Below are positions 25,101-34,529 of a stretch of 56,980 nucleotides of DNA, in pieces. How positions within the stretch are numbered: position 1 is the stretch's first letter; every line of letters begins with the position of its first letter. The notes beneath the pieces were generated by a model, which had not been told where the DNA came from, ran no database searches, and worked only from the letters and a program-made list of their open reading frames with translations. Origin of the DNA: Bacteroidota bacterium (GTDB taxonomy: Bacteria; Bacteroidota; Bacteroidia; 2-12-FULL-35-15). The stretch covers positions 1 to 56,980 of the forward strand of contig JAHEYB010000017.1 in NCBI GenBank assembly GCA_023251805.1. The letters run 5' to 3'. The position numbers were made by a program, and so were the translations under genes.

Positions 25101-25148
25101 TCTTCTTTTATTTAAGATTTTGTCCCGATAGATATCGGAATTAATTTT
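25101..25148. repeat. CCGATA-GA-TATCGG palindrome in the rplE-rpsN spacer
   Basis: CCGATAGATATCGG at 25125-25138 is a 6-bp inverted repeat with a 2-nt centre. I have seen similar CCCGATAGC-TATCGGG elements scattered in Bacteroidota genomes (from memory, not searched). Confidence 0.65.
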
Positions 25149-25706
25149 TTATTTCTTTTGGTTTTTAAATGGTAATCCGAATTCACTTAACAATGCTAAA
25201 GCTTCTCCGTCAGAGTCAGCAGTAGTTACAAAAGTGATATCCATACCCATAATTTTTGTTACTTTATCAATATCAATTTCAGGGAAAATAATTTGCTCAG
25301 TAACACCTAAAGTATAGTTACCACTTCCATCAAATCCTTTGTCGTTAATTCCTCTGAAATCACGAATACGTGGAAGAGCAACAGAAATTAATCTGTCTAA
25401 AAACTCATACATTGTATCTCCGCGAAGAGTTACTCTAACTCCGATAGGAACACCTTTACGAAGTTTGAAGTTAGAAATATCTTTTTTAGAAATAGTCGAT
25501 ACAGCTTTTTGTCCGCTGATTGTTGACATTTCTTTAATAGCACCTTCAATCAATTTTTTATCAGAAACTGCGTCTCCAACACCTTGATTGAGGCATATCT
25601 TAGTAAGTTTAGGCACTTGCATTGAACTGCTGTAACCATACTTTTTTTGTAAAGCCGGAACTACGTCTGCTTTATATTTATCTTTTAAACGTGGTGAATA
25701 AGCCAT
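25149..25706 (-). CDS. rplE: 50S ribosomal protein L5 (uL5)
   Basis: This 185-aa protein has the family signature [20 protein letters not shown] and later [20 protein letters not shown] and [20 protein letters not shown]. It binds 5S rRNA and the P-site tRNA. The start overlaps the rplX stop (TAATG), so the two are translationally coupled. A GGGGAGGT lies within the end of rplX as a Shine-Dalgarno site. Confidence 0.97.
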   Translation of the reverse strand: MAYSPRLKDKYKADVVPALQKKYGYSSSMQVPKLTKICLNQGVGDAVSDKKLIEGAIKEMSTISGQKAVSTISKKDISNFKLRKGVPIGVRVTLRGDTMYEFLDRLISVALPRIRDFRGINDKGFDGSGNYTLGVTEQIIFPEIDIDKVTKIMGMDITFVTTADSDGEALALLSEFGLPFKNQKK

Positions 25707-26032
25707 TATTTAATTACCTCCCCTGTCTTTTTTGAGTAACGTACTAATTTGTTTGATTTTTCATCTAATTTGCGACCAACGCGAGTCACTTTACCTGTTC
25801 CCGGCTCAACCAACATTAAGTTTGAAACGTGAATAGTAGATTCTTTTTTAATAATTCCTCCTTGAGGATTTTTTGCATCCGGTTTAGTATGTTTTGATAC
25901 TAAATTTACTCCTTCAACAACTGCACGGTTTTTAATTTTATCGATTGATAAAACTTTCCCCTCTTGACCTTTTGAGTCTCCTGCAAGGACTTTTACTAAG
26001 TCGTCTTTTTTGATATGTAATTTAACTTTCAT
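25706..26032 (-). CDS. rplX: 50S ribosomal protein L24 (uL24)
   Basis: This 108-aa protein has a KOW motif near the N-terminus ([20 protein letters not shown]) and the signature [20 protein letters not shown]. It starts assembly of the large subunit. Its stop codon overlaps the rplE start. Confidence 0.97.
   Translation of the reverse strand: MKVKLHIKKDDLVKVLAGDSKGQEGKVLSIDKIKNRAVVEGVNLVSKHTKPDAKNPQGGIIKKESTIHVSNLMLVEPGTGKVTRVGRKLDEKSNKLVRYSKKTGEVIK
25716..25723 (-). promoter_or_regulatory. Shine-Dalgarno site of rplE inside the rplX 3' end
   Basis: GGGGAGGT on the minus strand ends 9 nt before the rplE ATG. It is one of three clear sites seen in this window. Confidence 0.65.
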
Positions 26033-26051
26033 TGTTGTATTTATTATTCAC

Positions 26052-26420
26052 CTACAGAACTTCTGGAGCAAGTGAAATGATTTTCATAAAATTTTTATCT
26101 CTTAATTCACGAGCAACCGGCCCGAAAATACGTGTTCCTCTTAATTCATCTGTTGCATTTAATAATACTACAGCATTGTCATCAAAACGAATATACGAAC
26201 CATCTGAACGACTAATTTCTTTTCGTGTTCTTACAACTACTGCTTTAGAAACTGCACCTTTTTTAATGTTTCCGGAAGGCAAAGCGTGTTTTACAGTTAC
26301 TACCACTTTATCTCCAATAGAAGCATATCTTTTTTTCGTTCCGCCAAGTACACGAATAACAAGCACTTCTTTTGCACCGCTGTTATCTGCTACTAATAAT
26401 CTTGATTCCTGTTGTACCAT
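26052..26420 (-). CDS. rplN: 50S ribosomal protein L14 (uL14)
   Basis: This 122-aa protein starts [20 protein letters not shown] and has [35 protein letters not shown] and [20 protein letters not shown], all diagnostic. It lies at the subunit interface. The spacer to rplX is only 19 nt. Confidence 0.98.
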   Translation of the reverse strand: MVQQESRLLVADNSGAKEVLVIRVLGGTKKRYASIGDKVVVTVKHALPSGNIKKGAVSKAVVVRTRKEISRSDGSYIRFDDNAVVLLNATDELRGTRIFGPVARELRDKNFMKIISLAPEVL

Positions 26421-26505
26421 CTTTTATTTGTTGATTTGTTGAATTTTTGATTTGTTGATTTTAAATTCTACAATTCAAAAAATCTATAATTCTAAAATTA
26501 TTATT
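26421..26505. repeat. AT-rich intergenic inverted repeat, rpsQ-rplN spacer
   Basis: TTGATTTGTTGAATTTTTGATTTGTTGATT near the rplN start faces AATTCAAAAAATCTATAATTCTAAAATT near the rpsQ stop. Confidence 0.78.
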
Positions 26506-26763
26506 TTATTTCGCTCTTTCAATTACTTCAACCAATCTCCAGCATTTGTTTTTGCTGATAGGACGAGTTTCAATAATTTTTACAGTATCGCCAATATTGC
26601 AAGTGTTTGCATCATCGTGCGCGACAAACTTTGTTGTTTTGTTTACGAACTTACCATACTTTGGGTGTTTTACTTTACGTTCAACCGCCACAACAATGGA
26701 TTTTTCCATCTTGTTGCTAGTAACTGTACCAATTTTTTCTTTTCTTAAATTTCTTGCTTCCAT
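26506..26763 (-). CDS. rpsQ: 30S ribosomal protein S17 (uS17)
   Basis: This 85-aa protein has the OB-fold motifs [40 protein letters not shown] and [20 protein letters not shown]. It binds the 5' domain of 16S rRNA. It starts 8 nt after the rpmC stop. Confidence 0.97.
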   Translation of the reverse strand: MEARNLRKEKIGTVTSNKMEKSIVVAVERKVKHPKYGKFVNKTTKFVAHDDANTCNIGDTVKIIETRPISKNKCWRLVEVIERAK

Positions 26764-26771
26764 GTTTGAAA

Positions 26772-26975
26772 TTATTTTTTAGCCTCAGCTATTTGTCTTG
26801 AACGTAATTCTGTTTGTAATCTAGCTACTGTTTTTCTGTTAGCGGTAATGCTAGACGGATTTTCAATAGGAGATACTGAATGATTCAACTTTAATTTATT
26901 CAAAGAATTTTTTTGTTCTTTGATTCTGTCGCTTAAATCAGAAGTTGAAAGTTGTTTGATATCTTCTTGTTTCAT
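26772..26975 (-). CDS. rpmC: 50S ribosomal protein L29 (uL29)
   Basis: This 67-aa, two-helix protein has [20 protein letters not shown] at the N-terminus and [20 protein letters not shown] at the C-terminus. It sits at the exit tunnel, where it helps receive the signal recognition particle. Confidence 0.95.
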   Translation of the reverse strand: MKQEDIKQLSTSDLSDRIKEQKNSLNKLKLNHSVSPIENPSSITANRKTVARLQTELRSRQIAEAKK

Positions 26976-27025
26976 TTTATTTACTATTTTTTTATTTTAC
27001 ACAGGTTAAAAACCTGAGATACTGT
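26976..27025. repeat. CAGGTT-AAA-AACCTG palindrome in the rplP-rpmC spacer
   Basis: CAGGTTAAAAACCTG at 27002-27016. A second copy lies at 30172-30186; both continue into a shared ATACT. Confidence 0.75.
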
Positions 27026-27454
27026 TTAGTTTGAATCTGCTGCGTAATCTCTTCTAACAATAAATTTTGTTGTTAGTGGTAATTTTTGTGCAGCCAAACG
27101 CAATGCTTCTTTTGCTACTTCCATAGGAACGCCTTCTGCCTCAAACATGATACGACCTGGTTTTACAACAGCAACCCAATACTCAGGAGCACCTTTACCT
27201 TTACCCATACGAACCTCTGCAGGTTTTGATGTAATAGGTTTATCAGGGAAAACACAAATCCAAATTTGACCTTCACGTTTCATGAAACGAGTAACTGCAA
27301 CCCTTGCAGCTTCTAATTGACGAGCTGTAACCCAGCATCCTTCAGTTGCCTTTAATCCAAATGAACCGAATGAAAGTTGATCGCCACGCTTTGCGTTGCC
27401 TTTCATTTTCATTTTGTGCATCTTTCTATATTTGGTTCTTTTCGGCTGTAACAT
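27026..27454 (-). CDS. rplP: 50S ribosomal protein L16 (uL16)
   Basis: This 142-aa protein starts [20 protein letters not shown] and has the signatures [20 protein letters not shown] and [20 protein letters not shown]. It helps position A-site tRNA. The spacer to rpsC (154 nt) is the longest in the S10-type segment. Confidence 0.98.
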   Translation of the reverse strand: MLQPKRTKYRKMHKMKMKGNAKRGDQLSFGSFGLKATEGCWVTARQLEAARVAVTRFMKREGQIWICVFPDKPITSKPAEVRMGKGKGAPEYWVAVVKPGRIMFEAEGVPMEVAKEALRLAAQKLPLTTKFIVRRDYAADSN

Positions 27455-27608
27455 TTTTTTTAATTTTTGATTTGTTGAATTCTAGATTTGTTGAATTACA
27501 AATTCTAAAACTTTATACTTTAATTTTTTATTTATTAATATTTCACTAGAAATTTAAATATTGATTTTGATTCTAAAAATCAACAAATCAAAAATTCTAA
27601 ACTTTACA
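27455..27608. repeat. Long AT-rich inverted repeat, rpsC-rplP spacer (perfect 17-bp arms)
   Basis: AATTTTTGATTTGTTGA (27462-27478) is perfectly complementary to TCAACAAATCAAAAATT (27580-27596). About 100 nt separate the arms and contain further units, so this spacer may hold two fused elements. Confidence 0.85.
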
Positions 27609-28379
27609 TTATTTTCTCTCTCTTCTATCGTTTCCACCTTTTCTAGGTCCGCCCGGTCCACGTTTATCAAACTTTGGATTTCCACCTTTTGGTCCGCCTT
27701 TTCCGTCTTTTGCACCAGCTGCAGCATTTCCAACATTAGGGGAAAGGTCACGTTTTCCATAAACTTCTCCTTTGCAAATCCAAACTTTTACACCAATACG
27801 ACCATAAGTTGTGTGAGCTTCGCCCAATGCATAGTCAATATCAGCTCGTAAAGTATGCAATGGTGTACGTCCTTCTTTGTAACCTTCAACACGCGCCATC
27901 TCAGCTCCGGCTAAACGACCGGAACATTTTACTTTAATACCTTCAGCACCCATTCTCATTGTAGAAGCAACTGCCATTTTCACAGCTCTACGGAAAGAGA
28001 TACGTCCTTCAATTTGACGAGCAATACTATCAGCTACTAAACGGGCATCTAATTCAGGGCGTTTAATTTCAAAAATATTGATTTGAATATCTTTTTTAGT
28101 AATCTTTTTTAATTCTTCTTTAATTTTATCAACTTCTGCTCCTCCTTTACCAATAATAATTCCGGGGCGAGATGTGTTGATTGTAACAGTAATAATTTTC
28201 ACTGTTCTTTCAATCACAATTTTTGAAATGCTAGCTTTTGCTAAACGCGCTTTCAAATATTCTCTGATTTTAAAATCCTCAACTAATTTATCAGCGAAAT
28301 TTTTTCCACCATACCAGTTTGAATCCCATCCTTTAATGATGCCTAAACGTAAGCCTATTGGATTTGCTTTTTGTCCCAT
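27609..28379 (-). CDS. rpsC: 30S ribosomal protein S3 (uS3) with Gly/Arg-rich tail
   Basis: The core (1-210) has [20 protein letters not shown], the KH domain with [20 protein letters not shown], and [20 protein letters not shown]. At 256 aa it is longer than usual owing to a tail of about 35 residues rich in Gly, Pro, Arg and Lys ([30 protein letters not shown]). uS3 forms part of the mRNA entry site. Confidence 0.97.
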   Translation of the reverse strand: MGQKANPIGLRLGIIKGWDSNWYGGKNFADKLVEDFKIREYLKARLAKASISKIVIERTVKIITVTINTSRPGIIIGKGGAEVDKIKEELKKITKKDIQINIFEIKRPELDARLVADSIARQIEGRISFRRAVKMAVASTMRMGAEGIKVKCSGRLAGAEMARVEGYKEGRTPLHTLRADIDYALGEAHTTYGRIGVKVWICKGEVYGKRDLSPNVGNAAAGAKDGKGGPKGGNPKFDKRGPGGPRKGGNDRRERK

Positions 28380-28381
28380 TT

Positions 28382-28810
28382 TTATTTAGTTTCTTCTGTT
28401 TTTACTTTTTTAACTTCTACTTTTTTGCTGTCAACAACAATCGTAACGTGGTTTGAACGTTTTCTGATTCTGTTGGCGCGTCCTTGTGGAGCAGTTCTCA
28501 AACGTTTCATTTGAAGTGCGCTGTCTACAAAAATTTCTTTCACAACCAAGTTGCTATCTTCAGGACGTTGTCCTGTTTTTGCTTCATAGTTTGAAATTGC
28601 TGATGTCAACAATTTTTCTAATCTACCTGAAGCTTCTTTTGGATTGAATTTTAAAATATTCAAAGCCATAAATACTTCTTTCCCTCTGATAAGGTCGGCC
28701 AACAATCTCATTTTACGAGGAGACGTAGGGCAATTTTTCAATACAGCAAAATATCTGCTTTTGTTTGCTTCCTTGCGAGCGTCTGCTGCGTTTTGTTTTC
28801 TAACTCCCAT
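28382..28810 (-). CDS. rplV: 50S ribosomal protein L22 (uL22)
   Basis: This 142-aa protein has [20 protein letters not shown] and the tunnel-hairpin region [21 protein letters not shown] short basic/acidic tail ([11 protein letters not shown]) extends it. It starts before rpsC with only 2 nt between the genes, so translation is likely coupled. Confidence 0.97.
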   Translation of the reverse strand: MGVRKQNAADARKEANKSRYFAVLKNCPTSPRKMRLLADLIRGKEVFMALNILKFNPKEASGRLEKLLTSAISNYEAKTGQRPEDSNLVVKEIFVDSALQMKRLRTAPQGRANRIRKRSNHVTIVVDSKKVEVKKVKTEETK

Positions 28811-28882
28811 TTTATTTCTTGATTTTTTGAATTCTTGATTTTTTGAATAATTCTAAAAATCTAAAATTCTAAAATTTATTAA
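28811..28882. repeat. AT-rich intergenic inverted repeat, rpsS-rplV spacer
   Basis: TTGATTTTTTGAATTCTTGATTTTTTGAAT is followed by ATTCTAAAAATCTAAAATTCTAAAAT; the arms pair except for a mismatch about every eighth base. Confidence 0.8.
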
Positions 28883-29161
28883 TTATTTAGCTACTTTATC
28901 TTTGTTACCAGAGTGACCTCTGAATGTTCTTGTAGGCGCAAATTCACCGAATTTATGTCCTACCATGTTTTCTGTTACATAAACAGGAATAAATTTATTA
29001 CCATTATGAACTGCAACTGTTAAACCAACGAAATCAGGAGAAATCATTGATTTGCGAGACCATGTTTTGATAACTGTTTTTTTACCTGAAGCTTGAAGAT
29101 CTAATAATTTTTTCTCAAGTTTCCAGTCGATAAAAGGACCTTTTTTTAATGAACGTGACAT
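28883..29161 (-). CDS. rpsS: 30S ribosomal protein S19 (uS19)
   Basis: This 92-aa protein has [40 protein letters not shown] and [20 protein letters not shown], all typical. It contacts uS13 in the head of the small subunit. Confidence 0.98.
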   Translation of the reverse strand: MSRSLKKGPFIDWKLEKKLLDLQASGKKTVIKTWSRKSMISPDFVGLTVAVHNGNKFIPVYVTENMVGHKFGEFAPTRTFRGHSGNKDKVAK

Positions 29162-29254
29162 CTATTTTTGTTTTTAAGTTGTGAACCCACCTTCGCTGAA
29201 GCTTCGGTGGACGAGCCCCCGTGTCAGGTCTTGCGGACCATTAAACTGTTTATT
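29162..29254. repeat. GC-rich palindromes in the rplB-rpsS spacer
   Basis: CCACC-TTCGCTGAAGCTTC-GGTGG at 29187-29210 is an imperfect hairpin related to the one at 24803. A second GC-rich tract (CCCGTGTCAGGTCTTGCGGACC) follows. Base composition is far above that of the flanking spacers. Confidence 0.65.
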
Positions 29255-30079
29255 TTATTTTTTTCTTCTTTCGATAATGTATTTGTTAGAAGCCTTTTTA
29301 GGGTAACGTGTTTTGTATCCTTTAGCAGGAGTTCCTGTACGTGAACGAGGGTGACCTCCTGAAGCTCTACCTTCACCTCCACCCATAGGGTGATCAACAG
29401 GGTTCATTGCAACCGGACGAGTTCTAGGTCTGCGACCTTGCCAACGAGTACGACCAGCTTTACCGCTAATTTCCAAGTTATGGTCAGCATTAGAAACACT
29501 ACCAATAGTAGCCATACAAGTGATTAACACCATACGTGTTTCACCTGAAGGCATTTTAATAATTGCATATTTACCATCTCTAGCGCTCAATTGAGCTGTA
29601 GAACCAGCACTACGAGCCATGATAGCTCCTTGTCCAGGGCGTAATTCTATATTGTGAATGTTTGTTCCTAATGGAATATCAGCTAAGTACATTGCATTTC
29701 CAATTTCGGGAGTTGCATCTTTACCAGATACTAATTTTGCTCCAACTTGCAGTCCTGCAGGTGCAATGATGTAACGTTTTTCACCATCAGCATAAACAAC
29801 TAAAGCAATACGAGCAGTACGATTTGGATCGTACTCAATTGTTTTAACGGTTGCAGGAATTCCTGCTTTATCTCTTTTGAAATCGATAATACGATATTGT
29901 TGTTTGTGACCACCGCCAATGTAGCGCATTGTCATTTTACCTGTATTATCTCGTCCGCCTGATTTTTTTACCGGCACTAATAAACTCTTTTCAGGTTTAC
30001 CGTGAGTAATGTCATCGTTATCACTAACTAACTTAAATCGTTGCCCTGGGGTTAGGGGTCTAAATTTCTTTAAAGCCAT
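29255..30079 (-). CDS. rplB: 50S ribosomal protein L2 (uL2)
   Basis: I start at the ATG at 30079 ([20 protein letters not shown], 274 aa), which matches the family; an open frame continues 21 nt upstream but is out of character. Key parts are [20 protein letters not shown] and the peptidyl-transferase-near [20 protein letters not shown]. It is needed for subunit association and peptide-bond formation. Confidence 0.97.
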   Translation of the reverse strand: MALKKFRPLTPGQRFKLVSDNDDITHGKPEKSLLVPVKKSGGRDNTGKMTMRYIGGGHKQQYRIIDFKRDKAGIPATVKTIEYDPNRTARIALVVYADGEKRYIIAPAGLQVGAKLVSGKDATPEIGNAMYLADIPLGTNIHNIELRPGQGAIMARSAGSTAQLSARDGKYAIIKMPSGETRMVLITCMATIGSVSNADHNLEISGKAGRTRWQGRRPRTRPVAMNPVDHPMGGGEGRASGGHPRSRTGTPAKGYKTRYPKKASNKYIIERRKK

Positions 30080-30194
30080 CTCAGTTTTTTTTATTATCAC
30101 TCCGACTGCTCGGAGTATAGTTACTTAAAAAATTTCTAGCAGCTTAAAACTGCTTTTACTTTCGTACCAGACAGGTTAAAAACCTGTCATACTA
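30080..30194. repeat. Three hairpins in the rplW-rplB spacer
   Basis: ACTCCGA-ctgc-TCGGAGT (30099-30116), AGCAG/CTGCT (30138-30154) and CAGGTTAAAAACCTG (30172-30186) follow each other. The last is a second copy of the 27002 palindrome. Confidence 0.75.
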
Positions 30195-30485
30195 TTAAAT
30201 GCTTGCGTAAAAATCAATTGATTCGCCTGCTTTAAGCGTCACAACTGCTTTTTTATGCTGATTTACTCTACCAATAGCAATACCTTTTGTAGTGTTACGG
30301 GTTTTGACTTTACCAATATAATTTTGAGTGTTTACTGCTTCAACAGTAACACCATATAATTTTTCGACAGCAGATTTTATTTCTACTTTGTTAGCAGTTT
30401 TTGCTACCACAAAACCATAGCGATTAAATTTTTCGCCTTGGGCTGTCATTTTTTCGGTTATAACCGGTTTTACAATCACGTTCAT
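30195..30485 (-). CDS. rplW: 50S ribosomal protein L23 (uL23)
   Basis: This 96-aa protein has the family pattern MNVIVKPVITEKMTAQGEKF, RYGFVVAKTANKVEIKSAVE and KLYGVTVEAVNTQNYIGKVK. It docks trigger factor and SRP at the tunnel exit. The short spacer to rplD carries the AATTACGAATTTTAAC repeat, which overlaps the rplD 3' end. Confidence 0.96.
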   Translation of the reverse strand: MNVIVKPVITEKMTAQGEKFNRYGFVVAKTANKVEIKSAVEKLYGVTVEAVNTQNYIGKVKTRNTTKGIAIGRVNQHKKAVVTLKAGESIDFYASI

Positions 30486-30506
30486 TTTCCTTAATAATTA
30501 CGAATT

Positions 30507-31133
30507 TTAACTTAATAAACTCTCAATTTCCTTCACTGAGCTCTCTACTAGCAATAAATTATTTGCGTTCAAAATATCGTAAGTGTTTAAATCAGAAGCA
30601 GTTACGACTTTAGCATTGGTCAAATTTCGGGACGACAAATATATGTTTTTATTTGATTCGCCCAACACCAATAGCGTTTTTTTGTCGGAAAGCTTCAAAT
30701 TATTAATCAAATCCGCATATTTCTGAGTTTTAGGAGAATCAAAAAGGAAATCTTCTAAAATAGTAATACTGCTTCCTTGAGCTTTATAAGTCAATGCCGA
30801 CATACGAGCTAAACGTTTCAATTTTTTATTCAATTTGAAAGCGTAGTCTCTAGGACGAGGACCAAATGCTCTACCACCACCAACACGCGTTGGAGATTTA
30901 TCGTTACCAGCACGAGCGCCACCAGTACCTTTTTGATTTTTTAATTTTTTACTAGAACCTTGAATTTCGGCTCTTTCTTTAGATTTGTGAGTACCTTGAC
31001 GTTTATTTGCTAAATGTTGTTTTACATCCAAATAAATTGCATGGTCATTCGGCTCGATGCCAAAGATTGCATCGTTTAAGCTCAACTTCTTAGAAGTTGC
31101 TTTACCGCTTATATTTAAAATTGATACTTCCAT
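30507..31133 (-). CDS. rplD: 50S ribosomal protein L4 (uL4)
   Basis: The ATG at 31133 ([20 protein letters not shown]) gives 208 aa; a TTG two codons upstream is unlikely. Typical parts are [20 protein letters not shown], the tunnel loop [20 protein letters not shown] and the C-terminal Rossmann-like half with [20 protein letters not shown]. In E. coli L4 represses the S10 operon; no matching leader is visible here. Confidence 0.96.
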   Translation of the reverse strand: MEVSILNISGKATSKKLSLNDAIFGIEPNDHAIYLDVKQHLANKRQGTHKSKERAEIQGSSKKLKNQKGTGGARAGNDKSPTRVGGGRAFGPRPRDYAFKLNKKLKRLARMSALTYKAQGSSITILEDFLFDSPKTQKYADLINNLKLSDKKTLLVLGESNKNIYLSSRNLTNAKVVTASDLNTYDILNANNLLLVESSVKEIESLLS

Positions 31134-31225
31134 TGTCAAATTGTTGATTTGTTGATTTGTTGAATTGTTGATTTAAAAATTCTAAACTTTTAATTCTAAA
31201 AATCTAAAATTCAATAAATCAAAAA
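31134..31225. repeat. AT-rich intergenic inverted repeat, rplC-rplD spacer
   Basis: A run of TTGTTGATT units (TTGATTTGTTGATTTGTTGAATT) near the rplD start faces AATTCAATAAATCAA (one mismatch over 15) near the rplC stop, with TTCTAAAAATCTAAAATTC between. Confidence 0.8.
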
Positions 31226-31843
31226 TTACTTTTCTATTGTAACGTATGAACCTTTTGCTCCTGCGATAGAACCTTTTATGATTAAAAGATTTTTATCTGC
31301 AATTACTTTTATTACTTCTAGGTTTTGAATTTTAACGCGGTCTCCACCCATTCTACCACCCATGCGCATTCCCTTGAATACACGTGAAGGCCAAGAAGAA
31401 GCTCCTAATGAACCTGGTGCACGCAAACGATCGTGTTGACCGTGAGTAGTTCCACCAACTCCACCAAAACCGTGGCGCTTAACAACACCCTGAAAACCTT
31501 TACCTTTAGAAGTTCCTGCCACATCAATAAAATCGCCTTCAGCGAAAAGATCAACTGTAACTACTTCACCAAGATTTTTCTCCGTTTCGAAGTATTTAAA
31601 TTCAACCAATTTACGTTTAGGAGTAGTGGCTGCTTTTGCAAAATGACCTTTCATTGCAGAAGAAGTATGTTTTTCTTTCTTCTCATCAAATGCCAATTGT
31701 ACTGAAGCATATCCGTCTTTCTCCAAGGTTTTTACTTGCGTAACAACGCAAGGACCGGCTTCGATAACTGTGCATGGTATGTATTTACCATTGGCACCGA
31801 AAACACTGGTCATTCCAATTTTTTTACCTATTATTCCAGACAT
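31226..31843 (-). CDS. rplC: 50S ribosomal protein L3 (uL3)
   Basis: This 205-aa protein starts [20 protein letters not shown] and contains [20 protein letters not shown] and [20 protein letters not shown] followed by [10 protein letters not shown]. It binds near the 3' end of 23S rRNA. The Gln that PrmB would methylate lies in THGQHDR. Confidence 0.97.
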   Translation of the reverse strand: MSGIIGKKIGMTSVFGANGKYIPCTVIEAGPCVVTQVKTLEKDGYASVQLAFDEKKEKHTSSAMKGHFAKAATTPKRKLVEFKYFETEKNLGEVVTVDLFAEGDFIDVAGTSKGKGFQGVVKRHGFGGVGGTTHGQHDRLRAPGSLGASSWPSRVFKGMRMGGRMGGDRVKIQNLEVIKVIADKNLLIIKGSIAGAKGSYVTIEK

Positions 31844-31919
31844 TTTTTTTATTTATTGATTTATTGATTTTTAGATTTGGAGAATTCCCTAACTCTCCAT
31901 TTCTCTAATTCTCTATTTT
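31844..31919. repeat. Diverged AT-rich inverted repeat, rpsJ-rplC spacer
   Basis: TTGATTTATTGATTTTTAG lies near the rplC start, but the other arm is TCTCTAATTCTCTA rather than TCTAAAATTCTAAA, and the centre is GGAGAATTCCCTAACTCTCC. It is a diverged member. Confidence 0.6.
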
Positions 31920-32228
31920 TTACGATGCTTTGATTTCTACTTCTACTCCACTTGGTAATTCTAATTTCATAAGTGCGTCAACTGTTTTAGAAGTTGAGTT
32001 GTAGATATCTAACAACCTTTTATATGAACACAATTGAAATTGCTCACGCGCTTTTTTATTAACGTGTGGTGAACGTAAAACAGTGTAGATTTTTTTCTGA
32101 GTAGGTAATGGAATTGGTCCGCTTACTACTGCTCCTGTCATTTTCACAGTTTTAACAATTTTCTCTGCTGACTTGTCAACTAAGTTGAAGTCGTAAGATT
32201 TTAATTTGATTCTGATTTTTTGGCTCAT
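31920..32228 (-). CDS. rpsJ: 30S ribosomal protein S10 (uS10)
   Basis: This 102-aa protein has [40 protein letters not shown] and [20 protein letters not shown]. Besides its ribosomal role it joins NusB in antitermination. tuf, which lies before rpsJ in many bacteria, is absent; fusA is directly upstream with a 34-nt spacer. Confidence 0.98.
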   Translation of the reverse strand: MSQKIRIKLKSYDFNLVDKSAEKIVKTVKMTGAVVSGPIPLPTQKKIYTVLRSPHVNKKAREQFQLCSYKRLLDIYNSTSKTVDALMKLELPSGVEVEIKAS

Positions 32229-32262
32229 AGTTGTTTTTATAAAGAACGATGTTTATTTATTA

Positions 32263-34386
32263 TTATACTTTTTCTGCTTTTCCTTTTGCTTTTGCAATTA
32301 CTTCATCAGAAGTACTTTTTGGAGCTTCTGCATAATGAGAAAACTCCATAGTTGAAGTTGCACGACCAGAAGTGATTGTACGCAATGTTGTAACATATCC
32401 AAACATTTCCGACAATGGTACTTTAGCTTTGATTACTTGTGAACCTGCTCTGGTATCCATTCCTTCAATCATTCCTCTGCGTTTATTCAAATCACCTACA
32501 ACATCACCCATATTTTGTTCTGGAGTTAAAACTTCCACTTTCATAATCGGCTCCAATAAAACTGGTTTTGCTTTTGGCATTGCTTCACGGAATGCAGCAC
32601 GAGCACAAATCTCGAAAGACAAGGCATCAGAATCGACATTGTGATAGGAACCATCCAACAATCTAACTTTTAATGTATCTACAGGGTAACCTGCCAACAC
32701 ACCATTTACCATTGCTGATTTAAATCCTTTTTCAACTGCAGGAATAAATTCACGAGGAATGTTACCACCGGAAATTTCGTTGATAAATTGTAATCCACCT
32801 GCTTTTTTAGTAGTTGCATCAAAATCTGCATCAACAGGAGAAATAACAACTTGTATATCGGCAAATTTACCACGACCACCGGATTGTTTTTTATAAACTT
32901 CACGGTGTGATACTTCTGCATTAATAGTTTCTTTGTAAGATACTTGAGGAGGGCCTTGATTACATTCTACTTTAAACTCACGCTTCAAGCGGTCCATAAT
33001 GATTTCTAAGTGAAGCTCACCCATTCCACTAATAATAGTTTGACCGCTATCTTCATCCGTTTTTACACGGAAAGTAGGATCTTCTTCTGCTAATTTATTT
33101 AAGGAAACACCCAGTTTATCTAGGTCGGCCTGCGTTTTTGGCTCAATAGCAACTCCGATAACGGGCTCAGGGAAATTCATTGATTCAAGAACAATTGGAT
33201 GTTTTTCATCACAAAGTGTATCACCTGTTTTAATGTCTTTAAATCCTACTGCTGCACCAATATCTCCTGCCTCAATAAATTCGATTGCATTTTGTTTGTT
33301 TGCATGCATTTGGAAAATACGAGAAATACGCTCTTTGTTTCCACTACGTGTATTCAATACATATGAACCTGCATCTAAACGACCTGCATATGCACGGAAG
33401 AAACACAAACGACCTACGAAAGGATCTGTTGCGATTTTAAATGCTAATGCGGTGAATGGTTCTTTTACATCCGGCTTACGAGAAATTTCCTCTCCTGTAT
33501 CAGGATGAGTACCTTTTGTACTTTCTTTATCTAATGGTGATGGCATTAATTCCATAACCAAATCCAACATTGTTTGAACACCTTTGTTTTTGAAAGCTGA
33601 TCCGCAAACCATTGGTACAACTTTGTTAGCTACACAAGCTTGGCGAAGTGCATCAAGAATTTCACGCTCTGTCAAAGACTCCGGATCTTCGAAAAATTTC
33701 TCCATCAATCGATCATCGAATTCAGCGATTGCTTCTAATAATTTTCCTCTCCACTCTTTTGCTTCTTCCATCATGTCAGCAGGAATAGGAACTTCTTTAA
33801 AAGTCATTCCTTGATCTTCTTCATTCCAAACAATTCCGCGGAAGTTAATTAAATCAACTACCCCTACAAATGTTTCTTCAGCACCAATAGGCAATTGCAA
33901 TGGTAATGGATTTCCACCCAATACTTCTTTCACTTGTCCTACCACCTTTAAAAAATCTGCACCAGAACGGTCCATTTTATTAACGAAACCAATACGAGTA
34001 ACGTTATAATTATTTGCTAATCTCCAATTTGTTTCTGATTGTGGTTCAACACCATCAACAGCAGAAAACAAAAACACTAAACCATCAAGGATACGCAATG
34101 AACGATTGACCTCAACTGTAAAGTCAACGTGGCCCGGGGTATCAATAATGTTTACTTTATATTGCTGGTTTCTGTATTTCCAAAAACAAGTTGTTGCGGC
34201 AGAAGTAATTGTGATACCACGCTCTTGCTCCTGAACCATCCAATCCATTGTTGCCGCACCATCATGTACTTCACCAATTTTGTGATTCACTCCTGTATAA
34301 TAAAGAATACGTTCGGTACAGGTTGTTTTACCTGCATCGATGTGAGCTGCAATCCCAATGTTTCTTGTAAATCTTAAATCTGCCAT
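32263..34386 (-). CDS. fusA: Translation elongation factor G
   Basis: At 707 aa it is full length. The GTPase domain carries the P-loop [19 protein letters not shown], switch region [22 protein letters not shown] and [10 protein letters not shown]; domains II-V follow, with [19 protein letters not shown] in domain III. It drives translocation and, with RRF, ribosome recycling. It is a single standard copy lying in the str segment between rpsG and rpsJ. Confidence 0.98.
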   Translation of the reverse strand: MADLRFTRNIGIAAHIDAGKTTCTERILYYTGVNHKIGEVHDGAATMDWMVQEQERGITITSAATTCFWKYRNQQYKVNIIDTPGHVDFTVEVNRSLRILDGLVFLFSAVDGVEPQSETNWRLANNYNVTRIGFVNKMDRSGADFLKVVGQVKEVLGGNPLPLQLPIGAEETFVGVVDLINFRGIVWNEEDQGMTFKEVPIPADMMEEAKEWRGKLLEAIAEFDDRLMEKFFEDPESLTEREILDALRQACVANKVVPMVCGSAFKNKGVQTMLDLVMELMPSPLDKESTKGTHPDTGEEISRKPDVKEPFTALAFKIATDPFVGRLCFFRAYAGRLDAGSYVLNTRSGNKERISRIFQMHANKQNAIEFIEAGDIGAAVGFKDIKTGDTLCDEKHPIVLESMNFPEPVIGVAIEPKTQADLDKLGVSLNKLAEEDPTFRVKTDEDSGQTIISGMGELHLEIIMDRLKREFKVECNQGPPQVSYKETINAEVSHREVYKKQSGGRGKFADIQVVISPVDADFDATTKKAGGLQFINEISGGNIPREFIPAVEKGFKSAMVNGVLAGYPVDTLKVRLLDGSYHNVDSDALSFEICARAAFREAMPKAKPVLLEPIMKVEVLTPEQNMGDVVGDLNKRRGMIEGMDTRAGSQVIKAKVPLSEMFGYVTTLRTITSGRATSTMEFSHYAEAPKSTSDEVIAKAKGKAEKV

Positions 34387-34529
34387 TTTATTTTGTTGTT
34401 TGTTGTTGGTTGTTTGTTGTTGGTTTTACCTAAACTCACATTCAACAACTCTATTCTTATTCTTTTAATTATTAGATTCCGAGTCAAGCTCGGAATAAAT
34501 AAATGAAAGGAGCAAAGCTCCAACATTAA
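34387..34529. repeat. rpsG-fusA spacer with two hairpins
   Basis: ATTCCGAG-tcaag-CTCGGAAT (34476-34496) and GGAGC-aaa-GCTCC (34509-34521) follow the rpsG stop. The half near the fusA start is a TTGTTG-rich tract (TTGTTGTTTGTTGTTGG). Confidence 0.7.

Noticed and set aside
32706-32921. Frameshift or broken second gene within fusA
   Set aside because: The fusA frame is complete at 707 codons with all GTPase motifs; the short frame is a shadow.
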